From contig NC_092580.1 of assembly GCF_037975245.1 (NCBI RefSeq), forward strand, positions 22,122,501 to 22,186,500: a stretch of 64,000 nucleotides of DNA, given 5' to 3'. Below are positions 24,455 through 37,181 of this stretch, one piece after another. The DNA is from Apostichopus japonicus. Lineage: Eukaryota; Echinodermata; Holothuroidea; Aspidochirotida; Stichopodidae. Below the pieces are notes generated by a model. The model was not told the DNA's origin and did no database searches. It saw only the letters and a program-made list of their open reading frames with translations. Both the position numbers and the translations under genes were made by a program. How positions within the stretch are numbered: position 1 is the first letter of the stretch; each line of letters begins with the position of its first letter.

Positions 24455-24580
24455 ATGGCCTTCTATGTAAATACGGCATCGTTCACCTCGGTAAATAAAG
24501 GGAACTGCTATATGATACCACGTCCCTGCTTCTACGGGCAAGTCAAAAGCGGTAACACATCCCCCCTCCCCCCCCTGCAG
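24455..24580 (-). pseudogene. possible relic exon with LamG/pentraxin-like strand motif
   Basis: Read on the minus strand from about 24556 to 24455, the frame contains GTWYHIAV followed 9 residues later by RIYIEG. That pairing resembles the W-H-A-V strand and the R-I-Y-x-x-G strand that end many laminin-G-like, concanavalin-type jelly-roll domains. An acceptor-like ACTGCAG precedes the G-rich start at about 24580. The frame meets a TGA at 24454-24452 immediately after the motif, where a domain would normally continue, so a live exon would have to end exactly there or the copy is broken. The similarity is short (about 24 residues) and could be chance. Confidence 0.3.
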
Positions 24581-24659
24581 TTCGAGTAAATGTTGTTGCC
24601 ATGTAGAGGGTTGCAAATATAGCAAATTAAGTAATGGCTCATGAACACAGTACATGCCA

Positions 24660-27156
24660 TCTTAAGTCTGCTGACTGTCATGCCTGCGCTGGCTGTTCTA
24701 TACCCCTCACGTTTCCCTCCTGTACCCCACAGACACCCATCCTTCTGTCTCCCCACCTTCCGTCTTCCCAAACCAGGAAGGACGGTCTATGATGCAGAGT
24801 TCCGACTGAAATCCATCCCGAGAAATAACACCACCTTGCTGACAGGTGGTTGGTCGGTGATTATTATTCCCATTGCTGTCTGAATCTCTAAGTATTGACT
24901 ATATATATTCCTTAACCTTGAATCGTTACCTTGCAGCTATTAAAGCGAGACCAGTTTTTTCGTGAATAGAAGTTTTGAATAATGCATGATTTCTGCATTT
25001 TCATGCACAGTTTCATCTGACAGGGGACAAAATCCTTCCATCTTTTATTTTATACTCAAGGCAACTTTTTTGGTCGATCTGACGAAAGTTTCTGAAGCAG
25101 AAAGATGTACTTTGAAAGTAAAAAACCCAATAAAATCATGAAATATCAAAGTATCATGTGCCTCTTTACCTCACGGCATGAATGAATCTATACTTCCTCG
25201 AGTTGTTCAAAACTTTGTGCAAAACGAAAAGGCATCTATTTTTCTCTCTGCCTTATCTCTCTGCTTGTGACAAATTTGGCCGTTCTGGAAGGCTATCATC
25301 TTTTTTTCGGAACCCCCACGAATATATGGAGACGACAAATTTGATTTTCACGACTACGAAACAATACAATGTCCAAAGACAACAAGTAAGGAGCAACAAC
25401 CACGGCCTCAGGCGCCACAATTGATTAATTCAAGACATTTGCATGAACCTGACGAAGCTAAAAAGAGCGTTGCTTTTAAGAGCCCTTCTGGAGCTACGCA
25501 TCTTCCGTTACCCGTTTCTTTTCCCAATCTGCTCGGAGCCGTGCTCAGGACGGATTTTATTTCATTAGGGTAATGTAGACATTGGACATTCTTTTGTAAC
25601 AGTACCGATTTCCTCTCTTTTCTTTTTTGGCACACATGCAATTATAAACCTCGAGAGGACGGAGAGGGTTGGCTCCAATGATTTACGACTCCGGGGTTAG
25701 CCGAGTGGACATAAGTGAGCGATACACTCCACGCAAGAGTTTCTCTGACGTTTCTAAGGGCTCCTGCTTGGTAATATCATGAAACCATGTCAGACATATT
25801 TGAGTGGGGGGCTCCTAAAGTGGACACCAGAGCGGGCATGGGTTGCCTAAATTAGTCACATGAATCAGGGACATCGCCGGGTCTAAATGAGAGTCTTTTC
25901 CTCATTTCTCTTTGCAAAGATACATGTTCAAGTGGTCTGGACATGTCGGCTAAACTTATACCACTATCCCAGGCGGCGACTCTGGATTAAATTTCCACTA
26001 CCCCAAAATATCATTTCTACGTTTGACACCTTCATATTACGAAGGTATTTTTTTTTTCGTTTTTTTTTTTTTTGATGATGTGTGCTAATTGATTTTTACG
26101 AAATTGAGATGCCTCTGAAAACCAGACAAGAAACTTAAAAGGAAAATCCCACATCTGAGAGTGTTGCCATGACGAAAAACAGAAACTGGAGTTCAGGTAT
26201 ATTGTTATGTGTGACAAAAAGTCACTTTTTGCAAGTCACTTTTAGAAAAACTTTAGAGAATTAATCAATAGACGGTTGCAACCTATTGAAAGAGACGCCC
26301 TCTTATTTTTTTTAAGATAAGATTAATGGCCGAGTACTAAGTGACTCCATTTGGTCCTCCACATTTTGTTATTGAGATACATTCATGTTAGCATTAATCA
26401 TACGTAAACTTAAAGAAAAATTTGAGAAAGTTTCAAAATTTTCTGTTGAATTTGTTAACTATGCTAAAACTTGACTTGACAAGTACATGAGTGACACTGT
26501 TACAGTATAGGATTTAAGATATGGATGGCATTCAACAACTTACTAAACTCAAAAGCTGCTTTAACAACAACAAGGGTATATTGAATGGTGGAACATAGAG
26601 GGGGGGGGGGGGCAGGATGAGGTACAGGATGAAAACTTGTTTACTTCCACAATGTTAAATGAAATAATAAAGAGAGGTACGTACATGTACTTCTAAGTGT
26701 TAATGTCCTCAACATGTCATCATATGCTATATACCTTTTTTACATTTACATTTACAGTTTCTATTTTTTATTGTTTTTTTCAATGTGGCTTGACGACTTA
26801 ACAAACTTTTCCCGAAAGCCCTAACTACTGTATTTACTTACTAACCTGTTTATTGACTAGCTGTCACATAACATGATTGGAATGTTAGACATGACTATAA
26901 TAACCAGAAGTAGTATGTTTGATGAGGAATAATATTCAAGGACGTGGATTCTGACCATTGATCTACCCGAGGCTAAACAAAAGTGATACCTGAATCTGAA
27001 TTATGATATGAAACATACTACAATGTGTTATACTGATTGTAATTATCTCCTAGTTAATTGACATACTGAATTAACTTCCTAGTTATTATATATCCTCTTG
27101 TCTTATTACTCATTAACTATTCATGTAAACACAACTTCGGAGCTGAATACACATGT
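24660..27156. other. mixed unique DNA, no gene recognised
   Basis: Overlapping frames on opposite strands near 24641-24883, 25182-25424 and 25408-25641 are not recognisable. A tRNA A-box-like GTTAGCCGAGTGG lies at 25696-25708, but no B box follows. A G13 run lies at 26600-26612. The region 24.66-25.95 kb is less AT-rich than average and could hold regulatory or exonic sequence. Confidence 0.45.
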
Positions 27157-27245
27157 CACTAATATTTTCCACACTAATATTTTCACTTATATATTCAACT
27201 AATATATTTCACCAATATATTCAACGAATATTTTCACTAATACTC
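27157..27245. repeat. CACTAATATTTT minisatellite
   Basis: Six to seven imperfect units: CACTAATATTTTC, CACTAATATTTTC, CTTATATATTCAA, CTAATATATTTCA, CCAATATATTCAA, CGAATATTTTCA, CTAATA. The period is about 13 to 15 bp. Confidence 0.8.
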
Positions 27246-28140
27246 TCCCAACTTAGGAAGGGCTGAGAAGAAAATGAAAATCAGAACTCATTTTGATAAA
27301 CTTGAATTCTACAAAAGGGGAATTTAAAAGGAAGAGTATCGATTACCTGTACAGGGCAGCTAAAATTTTGGGAGAAAAACTGATATTAGTAGGTAAAAAA
27401 AATAGGAAATATCTTGAATGTAGATTACTTCAAAAAGTTGTAAAATGTAAACAACTTTGCTCCAATAATAGGTGATCCCATCCCCTCTATCGCCCTGCCT
27501 CTGAGATGGAAAAAAAGAAGAGTAGCAAGAATGCTACAATAACAATGTACCTTCCGAAAAGAAAAGTCAAAATATTTCATAACTACTTTCAAAGGAAGTG
27601 GTGTCACTAGTGTTTAATAATGTGAACAGGTGTAGCTCAAAACAAGCATTGATGGATATAAACTTTGATTGAAGATTAGGGGATACAACAAGTTCAAATG
27701 ATAACGGCTGGACAATAGCCGATACGGCTTGTTGAGCAAGCACAGGGCATATTTAAAACAGAAGTATTGCCATGTAGCAGCCGATAACTACAGTGACCTC
27801 TTGACATTTTCCGCCGTCTTTAATACCACCTACGAATCGAGGAGAAAGTCTAAAGATCACAGCAGCAACAGGTGTCCATAAAAGAAGGAAATTATGAGAC
27901 TTCATCTTTGCAAGGCAGTTGATAATCTTAATATCTGGACACGGAATGTGCACATTAACCTTTCAAAAGAAGAGTTAACAAGTTTTACTGTCTAATTTAC
28001 ATGTTCTTGCCTGGCATTTTTTTTTCAAACGCTCGTCTACAAAAAACCCAACCAAATGACACTGCTCGTTCTCGACAACGCTCGCTTATAGCTTTCGACG
28101 ATGAATTAAAAAAAAAGTAGAGAGTTTAGTAAATACTGCC
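27246..28140. other. AT-rich non-coding DNA
   Basis: Nothing is recognised; the short frames on both strands are unsupported. Confidence 0.6.
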
Positions 28141-28430
28141 TCTGTTTTACTGCCGTTTTATACCCCGTCGGATAGCCCCACAATTGATGTCCCTGGAGGG
28201 AATGTATGTATAGCCATTGATTTTCATTCAGGACTGCAGGGCTTGGCAGCAGCTGAACAACTTCTCCGTGCAGTGGGCTGTCTACGAGATGTTTATGTTA
28301 TCGCTTTATGTGTAAATTAAGATTTCCGTGAGCTGGGCAGTAAAGATGCCGTGAAATGCAACGCACTGTCTGACAGCTCCTTGAATGGCAGGAACCGAGT
28401 GCTTGACCCTTCAAAGGTGGAAACCCGAAA
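28141..28430. other. GC-raised single-copy island without open frame
   Basis: About 290 bp are clearly richer in G and C than the surroundings and have no homopolymers, but stop codons break all frames. It contains clustered sites such as GGACTGCAGGGCTTGGCAGC and TTTATGTTATCGCTTTATG. The lack of a frame with raised complexity suggests a conserved regulatory element rather than an exon. This is inference from composition only. Confidence 0.3.
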
Positions 28431-31400
28431 AAAAAAAGATAAAAAAATTTACGGAGGGGGAACGTAAAACCTCTCGGAGAACTTGAGAGGGGACGCCTCC
28501 GTTATACAGTTTCAACGAGACCGCTGAATGCATTATCTCAAACTTAATGAAGAACAAGAATACAGGTGTTATCATGTTTGTTGTTTACATTATCTTCTGT
28601 TTGAATATTAAACTGTACAAATATATAGACCCAGCAAAACTGCAGAGGACCAATGACAGGTATTATCAAGGTTTCTGGGAATATTTTTGTTTTTAAGGCT
28701 TTCTAAAGCTATTCCTTTCTTTCTCTTAGGTTAAGGATATGAAAATTGGGGGGGAAAAAACTTTGTTTATTTAAGCAATGCTGCCCTCTCCAAAATCTAG
28801 TGCCTTGCATATCACTTGTCTATCGCTCACGATTTAGAGTAAATTTTGGGGGCAAAAACAATTTGATATTGCGGACATCTCTGTCAACAATTTTTTTCTA
28901 AATGTCTCTTGGCTTCTTGTCTTTTGTTTGTAAGCTTTACTAAGTATTGGTTCACAACAAGCAATAGTCTATGTTTCCAAAGAAAATTGTATCTGATTTT
29001 CTTTAAAGTTTTCTTTCATGCAATAAAGTTAGTCCATATTGTTTGCTTTCAAAATCAATTCTTTGTTTGTTAACACCACTGAAATGGGCAAATTTAAATT
29101 TAAACTCACGTAAAATCGGTTGCAATCTTTCCATTTGTCTATCTCATAAACTGTCAGGACAAGATCATGTACATTTTTTCTGTTTCCAGGTTTTTTGAAC
29201 TATTGCGCAACCAGACAACACAATCTACATCCATGACGGATAAGATGATCAAGACTTCGAGACACCAAGCAAGAAATAACCATGATAACTTCTACGGTTT
29301 TGACAAATATCTGGAATGGGTTTCTTTCTTTGTAACTTATTAAGTTAATGCATCTTATATATCATTTAGAGTGTGCTGCTAACAGACGGATGATAAAAGT
29401 CTTCAGCAATATATCGATAGCATCTTGCTCATGCATGTTTCATGTGAGAACAACTGAGGCATTAAGTGACGATCCAGCATGGAACTTGTATACATAAACT
29501 GAAAAGCAGTATCCACTGGACTTTATCCGACAAATGTCTAACAAAATCTTCAACTTCTTTAAGAGAAACTGGGAAGGGAAAAAAAAAATTCTTTCCTTAC
29601 TTCACTGACTTGTACATGTGCACTTGCCTAAAATTATCCAGAGTTTTTATGAGGTGGATTAAACACGAGGAGGAAGTGATGACAGTCTGCAATATTAAAT
29701 GCAGGCCACTCTTGAGGGATGGAGTTACCCCCTCGGTCTTAGTAAAATATTGATCAGAGTGAGTCACTAGACTGCATTACATTCACTTTTTTTTGCGTCT
29801 GCAAGAGTAGCGGACAATGCATGCTCAGCCGACTCGAGGGAATGATTCAAAAATAACTTTCCGACTAAATCCGAAAGAAACAGATAATTAGGGTGAAAAC
29901 AATTTTTGTTCGTTCTTAAATTCAAACCAACGTCTTCTGCACCTTTAAAGGGGTAGTAGAAAGGGAACGGGCAAATGCATGAGGTTTACGACGTTAAAAC
30001 TATATATTAAAGCTGTGTCTATATACCAAAATCAGGCACTCTCAGCCCAGCCTGTATAAAACCCTGCCATACGAAACAAACGGCTATGAAACGAAATTTG
30101 AACTGTCGTAACTGCAAGGGGCAGAGATGCAGAGGGGAGAATGAAAGCTGTAAATTGATAATGACATCAATTCTATTTATTATTGCATTTGGATCTATGC
30201 TACAAAGCTATTAGGCAAAAGTTGACTTGCCATTTGCAAGGGGCGGACAGGAGGGGTAAGGAACTGCCAGGAAATGAAATAATCATATAACATAAATATA
30301 CAAACATAATTATCAAGAAATTGAATCCTGCACTTGCTGGGAGCAGAATATGAGGAGTTCAAAAGGGGGGGAAGAAATTTGGTCATCAGACGATACAGAC
30401 GAAATTTGAACAAGTACAGTTAATTTTGGAAGGTAGTTCTGATACAGCATGGGTTCGCAGAATGGTTGTGTTAGGTTTACAAAGTTCAGAATGAAGAAAG
30501 TCTAAGAATTTCAACATGTTGGACAATTATCCGTGAACATTAATGATAGATAACCATAATAGAGATATATATTTGGCTCTGTTCCCGATGCTGGATGGAT
30601 GAATGATAATTTAAATTTAAAAAAGGTAGTTCTATATAAGGAGGGAGGGAAAAAAAGAAAATAAGAATGATCCAGTTATAAAATATCTTATACCTCCCAA
30701 TTTTAACATAAGCCAAGCGAGCTCAAGTCAAAGGGTCTGAGGTTTCTGGTATCGATCACAAAACCTCACACAAGAGACTTTTTACTTCCTCCCTGAGATG
30801 GAGAGGCAGTCATACGAGCCCCACTTAGAGATGTTTTTTTCGCAGGTAATTTCACTTAGCTGTATATTATCTGACTACCGAAACCCCCTCTGAAGCAATC
30901 AGAGCTTCACTTAACTATGTCAATCAAATCATTGTTTTGGCTTTTCTTCATCGTTTTGTAAAATGAAAATACCGAGAAGCTTCGTCCATCTGATAACAGA
31001 CAATATCTTTCTCCACTTTTTGCTATTTCTTTCGGTCCATTTGTATTGTATATTGATTGTGTGATATTTAAAACCATATCCCAATTACGGTAGTTGTGCT
31101 GTAATCAAAGACGATGAAAACAAGGAGTGTGTGGTTAAAAGTGTAAATGGAACATGAGCAAATTTGTCAGAAAAGATCACGAAATCAGGGCGGTCTAATT
31201 TTGGGGTGAAATCAATTGACTGAGATGAAAACAGGGTATTCTTTAGTTTCTTGATAATTATGCACTCACACAAGCTCGGTAATTACATCCAATCAACATC
31301 TGAATTAGTCGTGCAATCGTGCACAGATATATATGTCACATTTCACATGAACTTTCATTCTTAAAACAGAAAAACAACACCCAGTGTCTCCCTTTCTCCA

Positions 31401-33034
31401 CTCTCTTTCCATTCATTCCCGTCCCCCTTTCTTACTCTTCATCTATCCTATAATATTGGACATATATACCAAATCATGGCAAGAGACAAGCAACAAAAGA
31501 AAGATTATGCTGGCCGACATGACAATAAGTACAGTAACTGACAGACAAACAGATAAAAAAAATATTCATAGACATAAGAAAAACCAATATGATCTATGTT
31601 TTAAACATTTCCCAGGTAAAATCGATTAACACGTAGTTGCAGGAGTTCAGGTTCTCATCTATAAGAAGAAAAAATATAGGCCGCAAAAGAATATAAGCCC
31701 AAAGATCAAAAAAAGGTGAAAGCATGCCTAGAAGAAACATCAAGAATTTTGTAAAAACATTAGTTAAAAAGATGACTATAAGTGTCTTAAATTTTAATCA
31801 AGGACAGACAATGCTTCACTTTTTTTAGAAATTTTCTTTCTTTCTTAGGAATGTATCAGTTATAACATTAAGTTCCACCCCCCCCCCACTGTTACACCTA
31901 ATGCGTATCTACAATATACCACAGGTATTAATATTCGAGTATGTCCAAGTCGCACTTTATTCAATTTGAAACTTTTCGAAACAGAAGACCAATGTAAAAT
32001 TCTTCCTTGACACAAGTTTGAATTTGGGCTAAAAGGAACTACTTGAGTTTGGTTGACTGAATTTGGCAATGTTTTGATCATGTCCTTGAGTAACCGGTAA
32101 CATATATTGACCATTGTTTTTTCCCTGGCTATATATGCTTCTAGGTCATCGCCAGCCTCCATTTCCGTCCAAAATCTATTCCACTTAATCCTGTGACATG
32201 ACATTCCAATAGCCATGTCCAGCTGTTCATGTCCATGTCACACAACTCATTCAAATTGGGTATAAACCAAAGGAACTAATTCAGGCATTGACTTCCTATC
32301 CACACTTAAGTACTAAGCATATACACATAGTAATGTCAGTCTAGGACTTGTCATACTTATTTGGCAAATTGATAGTAAATTCAACTTCTTAAAGTATTAT
32401 ACAGTACTCCAAAATCCAACTGGGAAAATTGGCCGACTTTTGGACTTGTTTTTATGACGGTACTGTACATGAATTGAAACCTAACAAGTCAATAAAATTT
32501 AATTATTAAGTGACTTTTAGTGTCAACTAATGTTGAAAACGAAAACTTTATTGGAAAAAAATCTGGTTTAAAGAGAGGGGAGAAAGGGCACTTCTTTGAT
32601 AAATGAGGCTACAGAGATGTAATTGTGCCGAGAATCATAAATGGTCAATGACGTCTACATTGCTTCTCAATATGCTCAAAGTCTAATGTTAATGAAAACA
32701 AAATGACCCAAAAAGTTTCAACAAGTCATCCTCAAGAACAGCGGGTCCTCCTCATCGAGTCCTTAAATTGTCTTATTCAACACGGTCCTCAACTTCAGGG
32801 AATATTTTCGAAGGTTGTAGATCCTCTGGGCATTATTAGAAACGTTAGCAATTTCAGCCTTCTTCAGTTTGGTGAGAATAGTGATAGACCCCTGAGTTAT
32901 GTATTCTTTTCACTCTTCCTTGTTTAGTCACGAAAACTCAATGACATGAAGGATGGAATACTTTATATTGGACAGTACACACTTTTTTTTTTAAATTGAG
33001 GATGGGGGGGGAGGCATTTCTGAAATGTTGATAA
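28431..33034. other. AT-rich non-coding DNA
   Basis: No gene is recognised. The most protein-like frame is on the minus strand at 32216-31860 (118 codons). Its first half has ordinary composition, with MEAGDDLEAYIAREKTM near residue 19 and a donor-like site after VNQTQ, but no family is recognised. Other features are the palindromic boundary-like CTTTAAAGG at 29947, and C runs near 31877. Confidence 0.5.
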
Positions 33035-33376
33035 CATCTGGAACAGCCTGTGTACCTGTCGCAACTTCTCTTGCCATATTTTCCAACTCGCACACTTCGT
33101 TCCTCCAACAATCTGTATTTAACTGTTCCTAAACCACGCTTGAAGACCTATGGTTACAGAAGCTTTGAATACTCTGGCTCTTATCTCTGGAACAATTAAC
33201 CAGATCACATTCGAACATGCTCTAAACTTTCTTCATTCAAAAGTCTACTATAGACCCATCTTTTCACTTGTTCTTTTGTAAATTAATCTGCTTTCTTTGT
33301 AAAGCGACTTAAGCAGTGACTTTTGTCTACTGATTTGGCGCTATATAAGTCTCATTTATGATTACTATTATTATAT
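33035..33376 (+). mobile_element. dead 3' end of a CR1/L2-like non-LTR retrotransposon
   Basis: In one frame from about 33035 the translation gives PVYLSQLLLPYFPTRTLRSS, then LKTYGYRSFEYSGSYLWNN, then PDHIRTCSKLSSFKSLL and THLF. This is the familiar C-terminal signature of the ORF2 reverse transcriptase of CR1/L2-type elements (LRSS, YG-RSF, LWN, IR, FK, THLF). Two in-frame stops, TAA at 33197 and TAG at 33251, kill it; the natural terminator is TAA at 33284. The 3' tail has AAAGCGACTTAAG and GGCGCTATATAAG and ends in an ATTATTAT run near 33366-33374, as expected of such elements. Everything 5' of the last 85 or so codons is absent, the usual 5' truncation. The copy is inactive. Confidence 0.92.
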
Positions 33377-34622
33377 ACTACAAATGCCTTTAAAGCCTGT
33401 GATTCCAAAGTTAGGAGACAATGGGAGTTACAGAAGATTCTTTCGATCCAATGAACACTTTTTCTCTTTCCCTCTTCCATGCCCCTTCCTTCTTGCCTCC
33501 TCCCCCCCCCCCTCCCGCCCCAAACGGATAAGTCAATGTCATGATTTGACAATAAAGGTATATTTGTCTATTGTCAGCCTACATCCTCCAAGGAGCAGTT
33601 AGATGCATCAAGGCATAACAAACAACCAGAATGTTTGGGATCATAAACATTTACGAATTTGTAAAACTCACACCTGTGCATACAAATAGATGGATAAAAC
33701 TGTAACTTATATTTTAAGGTGTTAGCAGTGTCTTGGTTTATGCATGACTAGTCAGGGGGAAACTTGCACTGGGCCTCATTCACACGTAAGTTTAAGACCT
33801 TCCTAAATGGCCGTTACGTCGGTGACAAAGTGATCGTACATCTAAACAAACACAGAAGTTATGTTTACGAATATTATTCACAAAAGTATATTATCGAACA
33901 GGACGCAGACCTTCTGCTAAATACCAAATTGAAGTTCAATTAATGAGTCGGATGAAATCTTTCAAACAGTCCAAATGTTATGCTTTTATAGATTTCATTC
34001 ATAACAGCATAGTTATCAAAGTCACACATTCTCAAAATCACAAGCTGATTATAAATAAATAAATAAAAATCACAGCATTTTTAGAAAACTGCTGGAACTT
34101 TCCTCTGTGAAACATGTCTCACTCACATGACTATTTATGTAGCGAGAAAAGTTTTATCATGGTATGAAGTTTTACAATGTTAGGGAACTACATCCTAGCT
34201 ATAAGCAGAGGGGCTTTGGATAATACACACATTATAATTACATGCATAGACCAAACCTTTTTCAAATATAGTTACTGCATGGTACAGTACTTTGAGAAAT
34301 CTATTATCAAAGCCAGCCAAAGACTGCCCACCTGCGCTGGACCTAACTCAACTCAACAGCCAGAATTTTTGTACATAGATATAAAGCACTTGTAAGCATT
34401 CGTAGGAATAGTTCAGAGGTAAATCTATTTTGGTCCAGATGTAAAAGAGGAATATTATCAAAGTAACCTGGTAAAATTTTCTTTTAATTCCTATACATGC
34501 CATTTTGGAGAGAGAAAAATGTTTCACATATTTTAAGATTGTATGTTTTGTAACCACATGTGAACTTGAAGCGAACAATTGTGATGTCCCAGTCCGTCAG
34601 GTTATAAACACAATATATCTAT
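33377..34622. other. non-coding DNA after the retrotransposon tail
   Basis: A C-rich tract with a run of about 11 C lies at 33501-33520. No gene, RNA gene or further retroelement sequence is recognised. Confidence 0.6.
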
Positions 34623-35251
34623 GATTGATATCTTTTGATGCCCCTGATGTCTCTAAGACACCCTCCCCCCCTTAACTGTCCTTTCTTTTTCACCTAGGAT
34701 TGATGCCTTTTGATGCCTCTGATGTCTCAAAGACATACCCCACACTATCCTCTCTTTTTCACCTTGGATTGACATATTTTGATGCCTCTGATGTCTCTAA
34801 GACATCCCTCATTGTCCTTTCTTTTTCACCTTGGATTGATGCCTTTTGATGCCTCTGAATGTCTCTAAGACATGACACCCCCTCACTATCCTCTCTTTTT
34901 CACCATGGATTGATGCCTTTGATGCCTTTGATGTCTCTAAGAAATCCCCTCACTGTCCTCTCATTTTCACCTAGGATTGATGCCTTTTGATGCCTCTGAT
35001 GTCTCTAAGAAATCCCCTCACTTTCCTTTCTCTTTCACGTAGGATCGATGCCTTTTGATGCCTCTGATGTCTCAAAGACATAACTGTACCCCACACTGTC
35101 CTCTCTTTTTCACCTAGGATTGATGCCTTTTAATGCCTTTGATGTCTCTAAGAAATCCCCTCACTTTCCTTTCTCTTTCACATAGGATTGATGCCTTTTG
35201 ATGCCTCTGATGTCTCTAAGAAATCCCTCACTGTCCTTGTTTTTTGCACCT
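34623..35251 (+). repeat. nine-copy tandem array, about 67-75 bp unit
   Basis: Nine units begin with GATTGATGCCTTTTGATGCC, continue CTGATGTCTCTAAGA and a C-rich middle, and end TCTTTTTCACCTAG just before the next GATTGATG. Two unit types alternate: AAGACAT followed by CCCCACACT, and AAGAAATCCCCTCACT. Units 6 and 8 are nearly identical, and units 2 and 7 share the CAAAGACATA form, suggesting higher-order duplication. On the plus strand each junction has a pyrimidine-rich tract followed by CACCTAG/G or CACATAG/G, which resembles a 3' splice site. No frame is open through the array. Confidence 0.95.
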
Positions 35252-37155
35252 CATCAATTATGAGCAACTGATGATTTCAACTTAGAATATTCGTCGTGAA
35301 AACACAGTGTCATGTAATATGAATCACATGTGACATTACAGTAAAAGCAAATCAGAAGTTGACAGCCAATATTGTCCCTTTGTATATACTTTCATATCAA
35401 ACTAATAACCGGTCAGCTAACACACTAACATTATTATCAGATTTTTGTTGTGTCAAAATCAGTCAACGCAAGTAAATTATGCGTTAAGATTTATTTGTTA
35501 TTTACTAGTTGCTGTAATGTGATGGTGAGACCAGTACATCAGTGGAGACGGACCGAGTGACGAGAAATCTTGTAAATGAGAGAAATTATGCCAAGATCTT
35601 CAATGAATAAACATGCCATATATCGGCGACAATTAATTTGACAGTCCATTTTTCGTATCAGTATTATGCACATAAGTTATTAGGCATGATAACACTTACC
35701 CCAATAAAAGATCATATTTATGTATACAACAGCATATTTCACACATCACCATCCATGTACTTCACACATTCGGTGTTCCTATCTCTTTACTCTCTCACCC
35801 CTCTCTCTCTCTAAACACACATGTGATAAAAGCCTATATACAGTAATGTAATACAGTCTTCACACGTACATGTATACTACATAGTATAGACTGACGCTAT
35901 CGGTTCAAGATTCATATACAGCTCAGCACGAAGGCATCCAAATATGCATCTTACGTTTGTTATTATAGTGAGATTAGTCTCAAATTAAGCACCCACATTT
36001 TAATACCATAGTACAACCCTTCTATTGTTATATTACTTTATATTCAGACTATTAAGTAGATGCTGTGTTTGCTTATAATTAAGTAAGAGACATTAACATT
36101 GCAATATCCTGAGTAATTACTCTCATCTTATTACATTATAGCATGATTGACATGTAATTTATCTATATATCAGATATACCAAGGACAAGGATTTTTCAAC
36201 TTTTGCCTAGCCTGTAGATGAACTGTACTTAATATAATTTTCCATCCATTTTTATTTCACCGGCTCCCAGACTATACAAGATTAACCTACAAAAACTCCA
36301 TCCTAGATTTGCAGAACTTTAAAGATATAGTTTGTGTCGCATGGATGATAAAGTTTCTACATAGATCTCACTGAACTGTGTATGGAATATTCACATACGA
36401 CAGGATATACCCTTCAATCTAGCTAAGAGACCACCTATGTGGATGTTACAACCGGGTGGCTTCCCCTTATTATTCAGTATAATTTTAAACCTTTCAGTTT
36501 GAATCTGAAAACAAATTCTGTTTCACTCAAATTTTAAGTAATTAATTTCATTCTTTTCTATTGTAACCTATTAGCACTGCCCCCCCACACACTACCCCTG
36601 CGCATCCCCCCGTCCCACATGGCTAGCTCCGCACACTCTCACTTCCTTCCAGATCTACACCACCTACCAAGAGATCATAAGGAAGAAAACTTGCTGTTGC
36701 AAAAGTACAAAGTATCATCCTTGTACAATAGATAGAAGCTAAACTGATTGTCAATGAGATCCAGGCAAATGTCTCCAAAATTGATATGTGATTGAACAAT
36801 TTGTGATTTGAAAAGCAACATTTTAAGAAAGTTGACGCTTCTTAATTTTGGGTAGGAACTATAACATAGACTGCGCATAATTATTTTCTTTGTGATGTAT
36901 CTTCTTTTCCTTTCCTGGAAAGAAATGTGCTACAAATAAAGTCCAAATTTTTAACCTTGATTTTATTTCCTTAAAACAGCTAAAAGCAAATGTCCCGATC
37001 TTCCATCATAGGATAATTTACAGTCTAGTTAATGCCTGTAACCATGGGAACAGGACATGCAAGGTACCTGTTGGCAAGAGTGGTGTGAGAATGAATATGC
37101 ATTATTTATATTCATTAACTATATATTATCACTTAGACAAAAATTCAGCCATAAG
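35252..37155. other. AT-rich non-coding DNA
   Basis: No gene is recognised. The stretch includes a short (CT)n run near 35795-35812 and a C-rich patch at 36575-36630. Minus-strand frame 36675-36878 is unsupported. Confidence 0.6.
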
Positions 37156-37181
37156 GGAGGAGGGGGGCAGGGAGGGAGGGA
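37156..37181 (+). repeat. G-quadruplex-capable G-rich tract
   Basis: The tract has five G runs of three or more with loops of one to four bases: GGGAGGAGGGGGGCAGGGAG then GGAGGG. It fits the G3 N1-7 pattern for a quadruplex on the plus strand. Formation in the cell is not shown. Confidence 0.7.

Noticed and set aside
25696-25708. tRNA A-box-like GTTAGCCGAGTGG
   Set aside because: No B box follows at tRNA or SINE distance and no cloverleaf can be drawn; it could be a very old SINE head but cannot be supported.
29947-30010. CTTTAAAGGGG possible MITE border
   Set aside because: I could not find a matching inverted end within about 1 kb, so no element can be delimited.
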